In this document: one piece after another, positions 40,418 to 48,160 of the stretch
Numbering within the stretch: position 1 is the first letter of the stretch
How the letters are laid out: each line of letters begins with the position of its first letter
Assembly (NCBI GenBank): GCA_038316355.1
Contig: JBBQAO010000013.1
Location: forward strand, 1-64,000
Source of the DNA: Ga0077527 sp038316355
Lineage (GTDB): Bacteria > Pseudomonadota > Gammaproteobacteria > Burkholderiales > SG8-41
Direction: 5' to 3'
Length of the DNA: 64,000 bases
Made by a program: the position numbers and the translations under genes
The notes under the pieces: generated by a model
Told to the model about the DNA's origin: nothing
Seen by the model: only the letters and a program-made list of their open reading frames with translations
Databases searched by the model: none

Positions 40418-42808
40418 GTGATCGTCCCCATTATCGCCTTCGCCACCGGTATCTGGTGGTTGCAGCAGCAGGCAGCGCTGCCGGCCCTGACCTGGGTCGC
40501 TGCGCTGGTGCCCGGGGTATTGCTGTGGTTTGTGCTGCGCGGTGCCGGGCCGCTGCGTCGTTTGCTGCGCTTGGGGGTGACGCTGCTGCTGTGCGCAGCT
40601 ACGGGTTTCATGTGGGCGGCGTCCTGTGCGCAATGGCGACTGGCCGATGCGCTGCCGGCGGAATGGGAGGGGCGCGACATCACAGTCATCGGCGTCGTCT
40701 CCAGTCTGCCGCAATCGTATGAGCGCAGCCTGCGCTTCGAGTTCACCATTGAGCAGGTCATCACGCCCGATGCGCGTGTGCCGCAACACATCGTGCTGTC
40801 GTGGTGGGGTAGCGCCGCACGCGACGAGCGGCCTGCGAGTTTGCCCGACATTCATCCCGGCGAGCGCTGGCAACTGACAGTGCGGCTGAAACGGCCACAT
40901 GGCTTCGCCAATCCGCACGGTTTTGATTACGAGGCCTGGCTGCTGGAGCGCGGCATCCGCGCCACCGGTTCCGTGCGACCGAAAACTAACGCGCAGAAAT
41001 TGCAGGCGATGGTGCATGAGCCGGGTTATTGGGTAGAAGTCGTGCGCGAACGTATGCGCACACGCATTCAGTCCGTCCTCGGCGATGCACCGGCAGCAGG
41101 CGTGATCATCGCGCTGGCAATGGGTGAGCAGCGTGCGATCCCGCCGGAGCAGTGGCAGGTGTTTACGCGTACCGGTGTGAACCATTTGATGAGCATCTCC
41201 GGACTGCATGTGACCATGTTGTCCGGCCTTGCGTTTGCGTTGATGAATTTTGCATGGCGGCGCAGCGCGCGGCTGACGCTGGCCTTGCCTGCGGTCAAGG
41301 CCGCCGCGGTTGCGGGCTTGCTGACAGCCATCGCTTATGCACTGCTCGCCGGCTTCGCGGTGCCGGCGCAACGCACGGTGTTCATGCTCGCCGTGGTGGC
41401 GATTGCGTTGTGGAGCGGACGCGCCAGCGCTGCCGGGCCGGTGCTGGCCACTGCCTTGCTGGTGGTATTGATCATCGATCCCTGGGCGGTGCTCGCACCC
41501 GGTTTCTGGCTGTCCTTTGGCGCGGTGGCGATCATCATGCTGGTGTCCGTCAACCGTTTGCGCCAGCCGCACTGGCTGGTGACCTGGGGGCGGGTGCAAT
41601 GGGCCGTGACGCTGGCGCTGGTGCCGGCGCTGCTGGCGATGTTTCAGCAGGTGTCGCTGGTGTCACCGCTTGCCAATGCGCTGGCGATTCCGCTGGTCAG
41701 TCTGGTGGTGGTGCCGCTGGCGCTGGCCGGGCTGGTGATCCCGGTCGATGCGATCCTGCATCTGGCGCACTGGATCATGGCTTTGTGCGCCGATGCGCTG
41801 CAATGGCTGAGCGCCTTGCCCGATGCGGCATGGGAGCAGCATGCGCCGCCGGCATGGACCGTCGTTGTTGCGATGGTCGGCGCGGTGTGGCTGCTGCTGC
41901 CGCGCGGATTCCCGGCACGCTGGATCGGCGCCTTCGCATTTCTGCCGATGCTGCTGATCGTTCCTGCGCCGCCGCCCGAAGGTGTGTTGCGCCTGACAGT
42001 GCTGGATGTCGGGCAGGGTTTGGCGGTGGTGGCGCAGACGCAGAATCACGCCCTGCTGTTCGATACCGGCCCGGCCTTCGGGCCATCCGCCGACAGCGGC
42101 AACCGCATCATCGTGCCCTACCTGCGCGCCGCGGGCATCCAACGCCTCGACCGCATGATCATCAGCCATGACGACCTCGATCATTCCGGCGGTGCCTTGT
42201 CTGTTCTACAGGCGGTGCCGGTGGCGGAAGTGCTGTCGTCGTTGCCTGACCTCGATCCACTGGTACTGCTGTCGCCGCAGGAGCAGCGTTGCCGGGCAGG
42301 GCATCAGTGGATCTGGGATGGAGTGCGTTTTGACATGCTGTATCCGGATACGGCGGATGATGCGGCCAAAAGTAATGACCGCAGTTGCGTCATCAAAATC
42401 ACTACAACCGGCGGCAGTGTGCTGATTCCGGCGGATATCGAACGGCGCGGTGAGCGTGCGCTGCTGGCGCAGTCAGCGGAAATGCTCAAGGCCGATGTGC
42501 TGATCGCACCGCATCATGGCAGCAAAACCTCATCGTCAATCGAGTTCGTGCAGGCCGTCGCGCCGCGCGCGGTGATTTATCCTGTGGGTTATCGCAACCG
42601 TTTCGGGCATCCGCATGCCGATGTGGTGGCGCGGTACCAGCAGATCGGTAGCGCTGGATATCGCACCGATGATGGCGGCGCGATCAGTGTGGAATTGCAG
42701 CAGGGCAAGCCGTTAGTGATATCGCGTTACCGGGACCGGTATGTGCGCTACTGGCATGCGCCGCGGGAGGGTGGGGCGGCGGAAGAGGTGATGCCGGCGG
42801 CTTGGTAA
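40418..42808 (+). CDS. comEC: DNA internalisation competence protein ComEC/Rec2
   Basis: This is the inner-membrane channel for single-stranded DNA in natural transformation. The 796 residues contain the N-terminal DUF4131 domain, the competence domain (QVFTRTGVNHLMSISGLHVT, LLAGFAVPAQRTVFML) with many helices, and a C-terminal metallo-beta-lactamase-like domain (VLDVGQGLAVVAQTQNHALL, MIISHDDLDHSGGALSVL, LIAPHHGSKTSSS). The start is GTG 40418. With integron integrase remnants nearby, it indicates competence for DNA uptake; the rest of the Com/pilus machinery is outside the window. Confidence 0.95.
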   Translation: MIVPIIAFATGIWWLQQQAALPALTWVAALVPGVLLWFVLRGAGPLRRLLRLGVTLLLCAATGFMWAASCAQWRLADALPAEWEGRDITVIGVVSSLPQSYERSLRFEFTIEQVITPDARVPQHIVLSWWGSAARDERPASLPDIHPGERWQLTVRLKRPHGFANPHGFDYEAWLLERGIRATGSVRPKTNAQKLQAMVHEPGYWVEVVRERMRTRIQSVLGDAPAAGVIIALAMGEQRAIPPEQWQVFTRTGVNHLMSISGLHVTMLSGLAFALMNFAWRRSARLTLALPAVKAAAVAGLLTAIAYALLAGFAVPAQRTVFMLAVVAIALWSGRASAAGPVLATALLVVLIIDPWAVLAPGFWLSFGAVAIIMLVSVNRLRQPHWLVTWGRVQWAVTLALVPALLAMFQQVSLVSPLANALAIPLVSLVVVPLALAGLVIPVDAILHLAHWIMALCADALQWLSALPDAAWEQHAPPAWTVVVAMVGAVWLLLPRGFPARWIGAFAFLPMLLIVPAPPPEGVLRLTVLDVGQGLAVVAQTQNHALLFDTGPAFGPSADSGNRIIVPYLRAAGIQRLDRMIISHDDLDHSGGALSVLQAVPVAEVLSSLPDLDPLVLLSPQEQRCRAGHQWIWDGVRFDMLYPDTADDAAKSNDRSCVIKITTTGGSVLIPADIERRGERALLAQSAEMLKADVLIAPHHGSKTSSSIEFVQAVAPRAVIYPVGYRNRFGHPHADVVARYQQIGSAGYRTDDGGAISVELQQGKPLVISRYRDRYVRYWHAPREGGAAEEVMPAAW

Positions 42809-43017
42809 AATATCATTAAAATCAATTACTTATAATTATTTCTGCGGGATTTGCTGATTTTGATATTTGTCGAAAACGTCCTGAACGGATAGCGTCTTAA
42901 TCCCTTCTTTTTCAGGTCTTGTTTGGCGAAAGCAAGCGTAGCCCGTATGAAACGAAGTGAAATATGGGGTTCGTATTCCCGTAATCCGCTGCGCTTCTTA
43001 CGGGCTACGTATCCAAA
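42809..43017. other. Gene-poor gap after comEC with AT motif and repeats
   Basis: The first 30 bases carry a copy of the recurrent AT-rich motif. GGATAGCGTC at 42887-42896 faces GACGCTATCC at 43147-43156, so the following 270 bp, with the lysE relic, is bounded by a 10 bp inverted repeat. TTGTTTGGCGAAAGCAA occurs at both about 42920 and 43098. I see no gene. Confidence 0.6.
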
Positions 43018-43218
43018 GTGTTAGCTGCACTGTTCGCTGCCATGACCCTGCTGGCCAAGGTTCCCGGTGCCTGCAGATTTAACGTGCCGGAGTCGCTTTG
43101 TTTGGCGAAAGCAACAGCCGGAAATCGACTCCGCTAATTTTCTTTTGACGCTATCCTTTTAACCAGCAAGAGTAGCCCGTATGAAGCGAAGTGCCCCCAA
43201 GAGGTTTCCTGCGGGCGG
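42932..43218. repeat. Repeats of the AGCCCGTATGA-ACGAAGTG segment, copies 1 and 2
   Basis: GCAAGCGTAGCCCGTATGA and onward (42932-43020) includes TTCGTATTCCCGTAATCCGC and TGCGCTTCTTACGGGCTACG; 43165-43218 has AGTAGCCCGTATGAAGCGAA followed by GTGCCCCCAAGAGG. Both segments recur fused upstream of the lysE-type gene (44041-44154). Confidence 0.75.
43018..43068 (+). pseudogene. Relic of the start of a LysE-type gene
   Basis: GTG at 43018 followed by codons for LAALFAAMTLLAKVPG repeats the first residues of the intact gene at 44155 (ANAAALFAAMTLLALVPS) with a small in-frame deletion after the start. It is preceded by the same repeat as the intact gene and then breaks off. It shows that this region was once duplicated. 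Confidence 0.75.
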
Positions 43219-43250
43219 GCGTGATTTGTCACCGTCCCAAAATCCGCGCC

Positions 43251-43526
43251 TCAACCGCCTCTCTGTGCTTTGACATCCTCGGCCAGCCAGGCTTTGATCA
43301 GCGACTGATAAGGCATGTCGCGTTTGTTGGCCTCGACCTTGATGCGTTCCAGCAAGGCATCCGGAAGGCGCAGCGATATGGTCGTGGTGGACGGTTTCAG
43401 GTTTGGAAACGAAGCGTGTTGGGCTCGGCTCCAGTCGAGATGGCTGCCGGAATCGTTTTTTTCCCAGTAAGCGCGTTCCTCGGCTTCGGATTGGAATGCG
43501 GGCGTCTTAATTTTGGCTTTGTTCAT
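43251..43526 (-). CDS. brnA: BrnA-family antitoxin
   Basis: A 91-residue protein with the BrnA pattern: a toxin-binding N-terminal region (AFQSEAEERAYWEKNDSGSH, LDWSRA) and a ribbon-helix-helix domain (STTTISLRLPDALLERIKVE, then PYQSLIKAWL). It would neutralise BrnT and autoregulate the promoter as a dimer. It overlaps the end of brnT by 20 bases on the same strand, the normal toxin-first order for this family. It is flanked by duplicated repeats, which suggests acquisition by horizontal transfer. Confidence 0.9.
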   Translation of the reverse strand: MNKAKIKTPAFQSEAEERAYWEKNDSGSHLDWSRAQHASFPNLKPSTTTISLRLPDALLERIKVEANKRDMPYQSLIKAWLAEDVKAQRGG

Positions 43527-43812
43527 AAATCATTCTCTCCTTGCGATGCATGCCCCTTGCGGAAATGACCCGGATCAGAGTGCCACCCGCTCTCAGGGTG
43601 AAAGTCACGTGCAGCGGTCGCTCGTCTTCCGTTTTACCCAGGGCGTGGTACCGCGCATCCTTCTGGCTGTGGCCGGAATCTCCGATCAGCAACAGTGGCT
43701 GATTGAAAAAGATCTGCTCCGCCTCGGCCTGGGTAACACCATGTTTTTCAGTGCTTTTACGGGAGTTGCCCGCATCCCAGTCAAAGCCGGTTACCTGCAC
43801 CAAGGACATCAT
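43507..43812 (-). CDS. brnT: BrnT-family ribonuclease toxin
   Basis: A 101-residue RelE-like toxin: FDWDAGNSRKSTEKHGVTQA, EAEQIFFNQPLL, the RYHALGKTEDERPLHVTFTL strand, and RVISARGMHRKERMIYE at the C-terminus, where BrnT carries the catalytic basic residues. When free of BrnA it would cleave RNA and arrest growth. The start could be either of the first two ATGs (43812 or 43809). A 7 bp inverted repeat lies just upstream. Confidence 0.9.
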   Translation of the reverse strand: MMSLVQVTGFDWDAGNSRKSTEKHGVTQAEAEQIFFNQPLLLIGDSGHSQKDARYHALGKTEDERPLHVTFTLRAGGTLIRVISARGMHRKERMIYEQSQN

Positions 43813-43815
43813 CGC

Positions 43816-43836
43816 TGTATATTATCATCATATACA
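43816..43836. promoter_or_regulatory. Candidate autoregulatory operator of brnTA
   Basis: TGTATAT (43816-43822) and ATATACA (43830-43836) form a perfect inverted repeat around TATCATC, four bases upstream of the brnT start. The AT-rich arms overlap any -10 element. Ribbon-helix-helix antitoxins such as BrnA bind this kind of site. Confidence 0.55.
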
Positions 43837-43891
43837 AGTGGGTTCCACGCCCGCAAGCCACGCCCGCAAGCCGAGGCGCAATACGGTTGGT

Positions 43892-43923
43892 GATATGGGG
43901 GTGGTGATATGGGGACGGAGCCC
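43892..43923 (+). repeat. GATATGGGGACGGAGCCC repeat
   Basis: The 18-base end at 43906-43923 matches the ends of the 105 bp element at 326-430, and similarity continues for several bases (AATACTT). A partial copy GATATGGGGGTG precedes it at 43892. Two CACGCCCGCAAGC copies lie just before (about 43847-43872). No second terminus was found, so this is a solo end. Confidence 0.6.
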
Positions 43924-44040
43924 CAATACTTCTTGTTCATCGTTAACCCTGCGCCGCTGATCTCACGGTAGGCCGCATCGGCAGAACATCCCGAGTCCCC
44001 GAACAATGGAATACATGACCGGAGTCATCCTCGCTGCAGC

Positions 44041-44154
44041 AGCAAGCGGAGCCCGTATGATACGAAGTGTCCCCCAAGAGGACTTGCTTCGGGGCGAAAT
44101 ACGGGGTTCGTATTCCCGTAATCCGCTGCGCTTCTTAAGGGCCAGGTATTCAAA
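44041..44154. repeat. AGCCCGTATGA-ACGAAGTG repeat, copy 3, upstream of the LysE-type gene
   Basis: This copy combines the two shorter forms found at 42932-43020 and 43165-43218: AGCAAGCGGAGCCCGTATGA, a CCCCCAAGAGGACTTGC part, then TTCGTATTCCCGTAATCCGC and CTTCTTAAGGGCC. It ends where the LysE-type gene begins. Confidence 0.75.
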
Positions 44155-44772
44155 GTGTCAGTAACCTTTGCCAACGCGGCTGCACTCTTCGCCGCCATGA
44201 CCCTGCTGGCCCTGGTTCCCAGCGTCAGTGTTCTCGCCGTATCCGCACGTGCCGCATCTTCCGGCTTCCGTCACGGTGTCTGTGTCACGCTGGGCATCAT
44301 CGCCGGCGACACGGTGTTTATCGTTTTGGCGATCTTCGGCCTGCACCTGCTGGCTGCGGCGCTGGGTGATGCGTTTGTATTTATCCAATATCTCGGCGGC
44401 GCCTATCTGGTCTGGCTGGGCATTCGTTTGTGGCGCTCTGGCGCAACGGCAGCGGCGGAACAGAAAACTGCAGACGTTTCTGCGTGGTCGAGTTTTATGA
44501 CCGGCTTGCTGATTACGTTGGGTGACCAGAAGGCGATCCTGTTTTATCTGGGGTTTTTTCCGGCGTTCATGGACCTGAAAGCGCTGACGGTGCTGGATGT
44601 GCTGATTGTGATTGCCATCGCGGCGGTGGCGGTTGGTGGCGTAAAGCTCGGATATGCGTATGCGGCGAGTAGGGCGGGGGCGCTGGTCGGCGCCAGAGTC
44701 GGACGGACGCTGAACATTGCCGCGGCCTGGGTGATGATCGTCGTTGGCGCAGTGGTGATCGCGCGGGCCTGA
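44155..44772 (+). CDS. LysE/RhtB-family exporter
   Basis: A 205-residue inner-membrane protein with six hydrophobic segments typical of amino-acid exporters: LFAAMTLLALVPSVSVLAVS, GVCVTLGIIAGDTVFIVLAI, YLGGAYLVWLGIRLW, FMTGLLITLGDQKAILFYLG and WVMIVVGAVVIA. The substrate cannot be predicted. The start is GTG 44155, directly after a duplicated repeat. A truncated relic of the same gene is at 43018-43068. Confidence 0.88.
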   Translation: MSVTFANAAALFAAMTLLALVPSVSVLAVSARAASSGFRHGVCVTLGIIAGDTVFIVLAIFGLHLLAAALGDAFVFIQYLGGAYLVWLGIRLWRSGATAAAEQKTADVSAWSSFMTGLLITLGDQKAILFYLGFFPAFMDLKALTVLDVLIVIAIAAVAVGGVKLGYAYAASRAGALVGARVGRTLNIAAAWVMIVVGAVVIARA

Positions 44773-44853
44773 CGCTTCCGCTGGCATCGCGTTCGCGCAA
44801 TTGGCAATCGCTTCAAGGGTTTACCACGACCCCGCTGAAAAACCCTTTTTGCA

Positions 44854-44882
44854 TTGGGTGCGCTGTCAAATATCGGTAAAAT
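44854..44882 (+). promoter_or_regulatory. Candidate scpA promoter
   Basis: TTGGGT (44854-44859) and TAAAAT (44877-44882) are separated by 17 bases. Transcription would start near 44889, so the scpA start must lie downstream, which favours ATG 44950. Confidence 0.4.
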
Positions 44883-44949
44883 ACGCCGATGCAACACCCA
44901 CAAAATCAAAAATACACCCCGCAGTGCGGCCATTTGTCGGCCCACGGTC

Positions 44950-45780
44950 ATGACTGATCCCGTAATTCCCGCCGCTGAGGCCTCTGTCGTCGAGCCGGGA
45001 CTGATCGCCAAGGTCTACGGCCAGCCGATGCTGGAGATGCCGCTGGATCTGTATATCCCGCCGGATGCGCTGGAAGTTTTCCTTGAACAGTTCGAAGGTC
45101 CGCTGGACCTGCTGCTGTATCTGATCCGCAAGGAAAACATCAGCGTCCTCGAAATTCCGATGGCGAAGTTGACGCTGCAGTACCTGGAATACGTCGAGCT
45201 GATGCGTTCGCAGCAACTGGAGCTGGCGGCGGAATACCTGCTGATGGCGGCGATGTTGATCGAGATCAAGTCGCGCATGTTGTTGCCGCGTCCGACCAAT
45301 ACCGATATTGAAGCAGACCCGCGTGCCGAGCTGGTGCGCCGGTTGATGGAATACGAGCAGATGAAGCTCGCGGCGCATAACCTGAACGAAGTGCCGCAGG
45401 CGGGACGCGATTTCACCGTGGTGCAGGTGCTGTTCGAGCGCGAAGCCTCGCTGCGCCTGCCGGATGTGAACATCGAAGATCTGAAAATGGCGTGGCTGAC
45501 GATCCTGCAGCGCGCATCGCGGATCCAGCATCACAGGATCACCCGCGAGGAACTGTCGGTGCGTTCGCACATGACGCGCATCCTGCGCCTGCTGCAGACC
45601 GAGGAGTTTGTCGAATTCAACAAGCTGTTTACGCCGGAGCAGGGTGTGCCAGTGCTGGTGGTGTCTTTCCTCGCGGTGCTGGAGCTGGCCAAGGAAACGC
45701 TGATCGAAGTCAGCCAGGAAGAGGCGTACGCGCCGATTTACGTCAAACTCAAAGGCGGCCAGCTGGCTGCCGTGAAATAA
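44950..45780 (+). CDS. scpA: Segregation and condensation protein A
   Basis: This is the kleisin subunit of the SMC-ScpAB condensin that organises and separates chromosomes. From ATG 44950 the protein has 276 residues: the N-terminal SMC-binding part LEVFLEQFEGPLDLLLYLIR, KENISVLEIPMAKLTLQYLE, LAAEYLLMAAMLIEIKSRML, and a C-terminal winged helix (VSFLAVLELAKETLIEVSQE). The frame is open upstream to 44854, but that segment overlaps the presumed promoter and is not conserved. scpB follows after 7 bp. Confidence 0.95.
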   Translation: MTDPVIPAAEASVVEPGLIAKVYGQPMLEMPLDLYIPPDALEVFLEQFEGPLDLLLYLIRKENISVLEIPMAKLTLQYLEYVELMRSQQLELAAEYLLMAAMLIEIKSRMLLPRPTNTDIEADPRAELVRRLMEYEQMKLAAHNLNEVPQAGRDFTVVQVLFEREASLRLPDVNIEDLKMAWLTILQRASRIQHHRITREELSVRSHMTRILRLLQTEEFVEFNKLFTPEQGVPVLVVSFLAVLELAKETLIEVSQEEAYAPIYVKLKGGQLAAVK

Positions 45781-45787
45781 GAACGCC

Positions 45788-46591
45788 ATGGAAGAACAAA
45801 ACAGTCAGCAGGAAAGCAGTCAGCAGGAAAGCAGTCAGCAGGACGGCGACCAGGAAGAAAATGGCGTCGAGGACAGCGGTGTTGAAGACAGCAGCCTCGA
45901 CCTTGCGCAGATCAAACATGTGCTGGAGACCGCGTTGCTGGTCACCCAGGAGCCGATGTCGCTGCATGACCTGAAAAAACTCTTCGACGAAAAACTCGAC
46001 AACAATACGTTGCGCAAGGTGCTCGACGATCTGCGCGCGGACTGGGAAGGCCGTGGCGTGGAGCTGGTCAGTGTTGCGACAGGCTGGCGTTTTCGCGCGC
46101 GGCCGGAGTCACAGAAATTTCTTGATCGCCTCGATCCGCAGAAGCCGCCGAAGTATTCCCGCGCGGTGCTGGAGACATTGGCAATTATCGTTTATAAACA
46201 ACCAGTTACGCGTGGTGACATCGAGGAAATCCGCGGCGTCACGGTGTCGCCCGGCATCCTCAAGGCGCTGGAAGCGCGGGGCTGGATCGACGTCATCGGT
46301 CATCGCGAAGTGCCGGGCCGTCCGGAGATTTTTGCCACGACCAAATTTTTTCTCGATGACCTGAACCTGCGCTCGCTGGAAGAACTGCCGCCCTTGTCGG
46401 AGCTCGGCAGCCTGGTCGAGCAGACACCGAATGCGCCGATGGATCTCGATGCGGCGTTTGCGCCCGCCGAATCCGTGAGCATGGGCGAGGGCCTGATGGA
46501 CAGCGAAGAAGTCGATGAGATGGTGGAGGCTTCCACTGAGGCGGCTGAAGACGAATCCATCAAGCCGAAGGCCGCCGCGCAACTGCACTGA
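45788..46591 (+). CDS. scpB: Segregation and condensation protein B
   Basis: It is a dimeric winged-helix partner of ScpA in the SMC complex. The 267 residues include the first winged helix (IKHVLETALLVTQEPMSLHD) and the second (KYSRAVLETLAIIVYKQPVT, RGDIEEIRGVTVSPGILKAL, GRPEIFATTKFFLDDLNL). The N-terminus is an acidic Gln/Ser repeat (three QQESS-like units from a 15-base tandem repeat), and an acidic C-terminal tail of about 50 residues follows the core. Both tails are likely disordered. Confidence 0.95.
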   Translation: MEEQNSQQESSQQESSQQDGDQEENGVEDSGVEDSSLDLAQIKHVLETALLVTQEPMSLHDLKKLFDEKLDNNTLRKVLDDLRADWEGRGVELVSVATGWRFRARPESQKFLDRLDPQKPPKYSRAVLETLAIIVYKQPVTRGDIEEIRGVTVSPGILKALEARGWIDVIGHREVPGRPEIFATTKFFLDDLNLRSLEELPPLSELGSLVEQTPNAPMDLDAAFAPAESVSMGEGLMDSEEVDEMVEASTEAAEDESIKPKAAAQLH

Positions 46592-46601
46592 AGTTCTGTG
46601 C

Positions 46602-47363
46602 TCAAGTTCCCAGTTCGCGTATGGTCACCTCATGCATGGCACGGCGTCCCGGCCCGTCAAAGCCGAGGCTGCGATGCATCAACGGCACATTGCGCCACGC
46701 GATGACATCGCCGCGTTGCCAGCGATGGCGGTAAACGCTGCTGTCGCGGGTGGCTCTGGCCATCAGATCGTCGAGCAGGGCGCGGCTTTCTGCTTCTGCC
46801 ATGCCCTCGATGCCCGTCGCATGGTAACCGAGGATCAGATGGGGTTCGCCCTGGACGTCGCCCACCATGGGCAGCATGCACCCGGATGGTGCCGCATCAG
46901 TGCCGGCGGTGGTGTGCCGCACGGCGCTGAAATCGTGCTGCACCATCACTGAACGCAGACGATTTTTTTCATCAGCCGTCAGATTTCGCCACGCGTAACG
47001 GTTGGAAACCAGTTCAAATCCGCCGCCGGATTCCGGGAATTCCCGGATCGTCATCAATGTCGCATCCGCCATGCGCTTGTCGACGAGACCGCCGACGTGA
47101 TGCCAGCGGGACTGACCGACGGTTGCGCCTGAGCCTTCGGCCACGAATTTTTTCAGCGCGCTGCATCCATGACCGATGCGTCCGCCCAGATGCACGATGT
47201 CTTCGTCGTTGACTTCGACGTCGCGCAGTATCACCAGATCATGGGTCGCCAGGGACTCCCGCAGCAGCGTTTCCAGGGCCGCAAGCCCGGTGGCGGCATT
47301 GCGGATTTCCACGCTGCGCGGGAAGGCCGGACTTAAGGGGGTGAAGCTTGCCGATGCATTCAT
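46602..47363 (-). CDS. TauD/TfdA-like oxygenase-fold protein, HxD aspartate replaced by Val
   Basis: The start at ATG 47363 (MNASASFTPL) overlaps the upstream gene stop as ATGA; 253 residues. Overall layout matches Fe(II)/2-oxoglutarate-dependent TauD/TfdA dioxygenases: LATHDLVILRDVEVNDEDIV, GRIGHGCSALKKF, the first metal segment SRWHHVGG, LRSVMVQHDFSAVRH, and the distal NVPLMHRSLGFDGPGRRAMH. The canonical WH(T/S)D carries Asp two residues after His; here the position is Val90 after His88, while the distal His230-Arg is kept. Such loss occurs in non-haem halogenases (HxA/G) and in inactive paralogues. The function is unknown. Confidence 0.75.
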   Translation of the reverse strand: MNASASFTPLSPAFPRSVEIRNAATGLAALETLLRESLATHDLVILRDVEVNDEDIVHLGGRIGHGCSALKKFVAEGSGATVGQSRWHHVGGLVDKRMADATLMTIREFPESGGGFELVSNRYAWRNLTADEKNRLRSVMVQHDFSAVRHTTAGTDAAPSGCMLPMVGDVQGEPHLILGYHATGIEGMAEAESRALLDDLMARATRDSSVYRHRWQRGDVIAWRNVPLMHRSLGFDGPGRRAMHEVTIRELGT

Positions 47364-48109
47364 GGTGTGAGCTGACGGATGATGACTTCGTGGATGACGC
47401 GCAGTGTGGGTGTGTTCCACGGGTAACCGCGGTGAGCGACCATTTTCATGTCCCACAGGATGAGGTCGTGTGCCTGCGGCTGGTGCAAATGATAAAGGGT
47501 TGCCAGCTTCGCGGCTTCCTTTGCCCGATGCCAGGGTGAGTCCGGCGGCGGCTCATGGATATCAATGGCATCGTCGATTTCCATGGCATGCGCCGCGGCA
47601 TACAGCGCCTGCTGCTGTGTGTCGCCAGCCTCACGCGTCATCACCATGGGCTGCCATTCGGGATTGGCAACGGGCGGAATGCCGGCATGGACCACGGGTT
47701 TGTAATCGTGGCGCATGCGACGTTGCAGCGCCCAAGCGCGGGTGTCATCGTCAAGCGAGTCAAACCAGGATGCCGCATCGAAGAATTCAATGCCGCCGCC
47801 ATCATCCGGTATCGCCGGTGTGTAGTAGAGGATCCAGTCGTCAAGCGCGCCGTCGCAACAGTTGTGGTGATGCCACAGCGTCGGCTGGCGGGATTTGGAC
47901 GGACCGACGGCGCTGTATTTGATGACGCGCTCTTCAATCACGCCGAAATGCCGGCCCAGACCGAGCAGGCCGTCATCGGTCAGACGTTGGTCGCGCAGCA
48001 CGACGAAACCATGTTCCAGCGTCGCGTGACGCAGTTCTGCAATCAGCGGCGGCGCGATATCACCATTCATTGATCCTGGATTGAGCGTTATGCCGAACGG
48101 ACGCGTCAT
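47360..48109 (-). CDS. TauD/TfdA-like oxygenase-fold protein, HxD aspartate replaced by His
   Basis: A 249-residue paralogue of the adjacent gene. LEHGFVVLRDQRLTDDGLLG and LGRHFGVIEERVIKY match the TauD/TfdA N-terminus; LWHHHNCCDGALDDWILYYT is the first metal segment; MKMVAHRGYPWNTPTLRVIH is the distal His-Arg region (His226). At the aspartate position the residue is His82 after His80, giving a potential three-histidine site. A CC pair (84-85) follows. It lies 51 bp downstream of a Bug binding-protein gene, so the cluster may act on an imported small acid. Confidence 0.75.
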   Translation of the reverse strand: MTRPFGITLNPGSMNGDIAPPLIAELRHATLEHGFVVLRDQRLTDDGLLGLGRHFGVIEERVIKYSAVGPSKSRQPTLWHHHNCCDGALDDWILYYTPAIPDDGGGIEFFDAASWFDSLDDDTRAWALQRRMRHDYKPVVHAGIPPVANPEWQPMVMTREAGDTQQQALYAAAHAMEIDDAIDIHEPPPDSPWHRAKEAAKLATLYHLHQPQAHDLILWDMKMVAHRGYPWNTPTLRVIHEVIIRQLTP

Positions 48110-48160
48110 GGTTTTTATGTGTGCGTTATTTGTGCGTTATGTGTGCGGCCTGGTTTAGCT

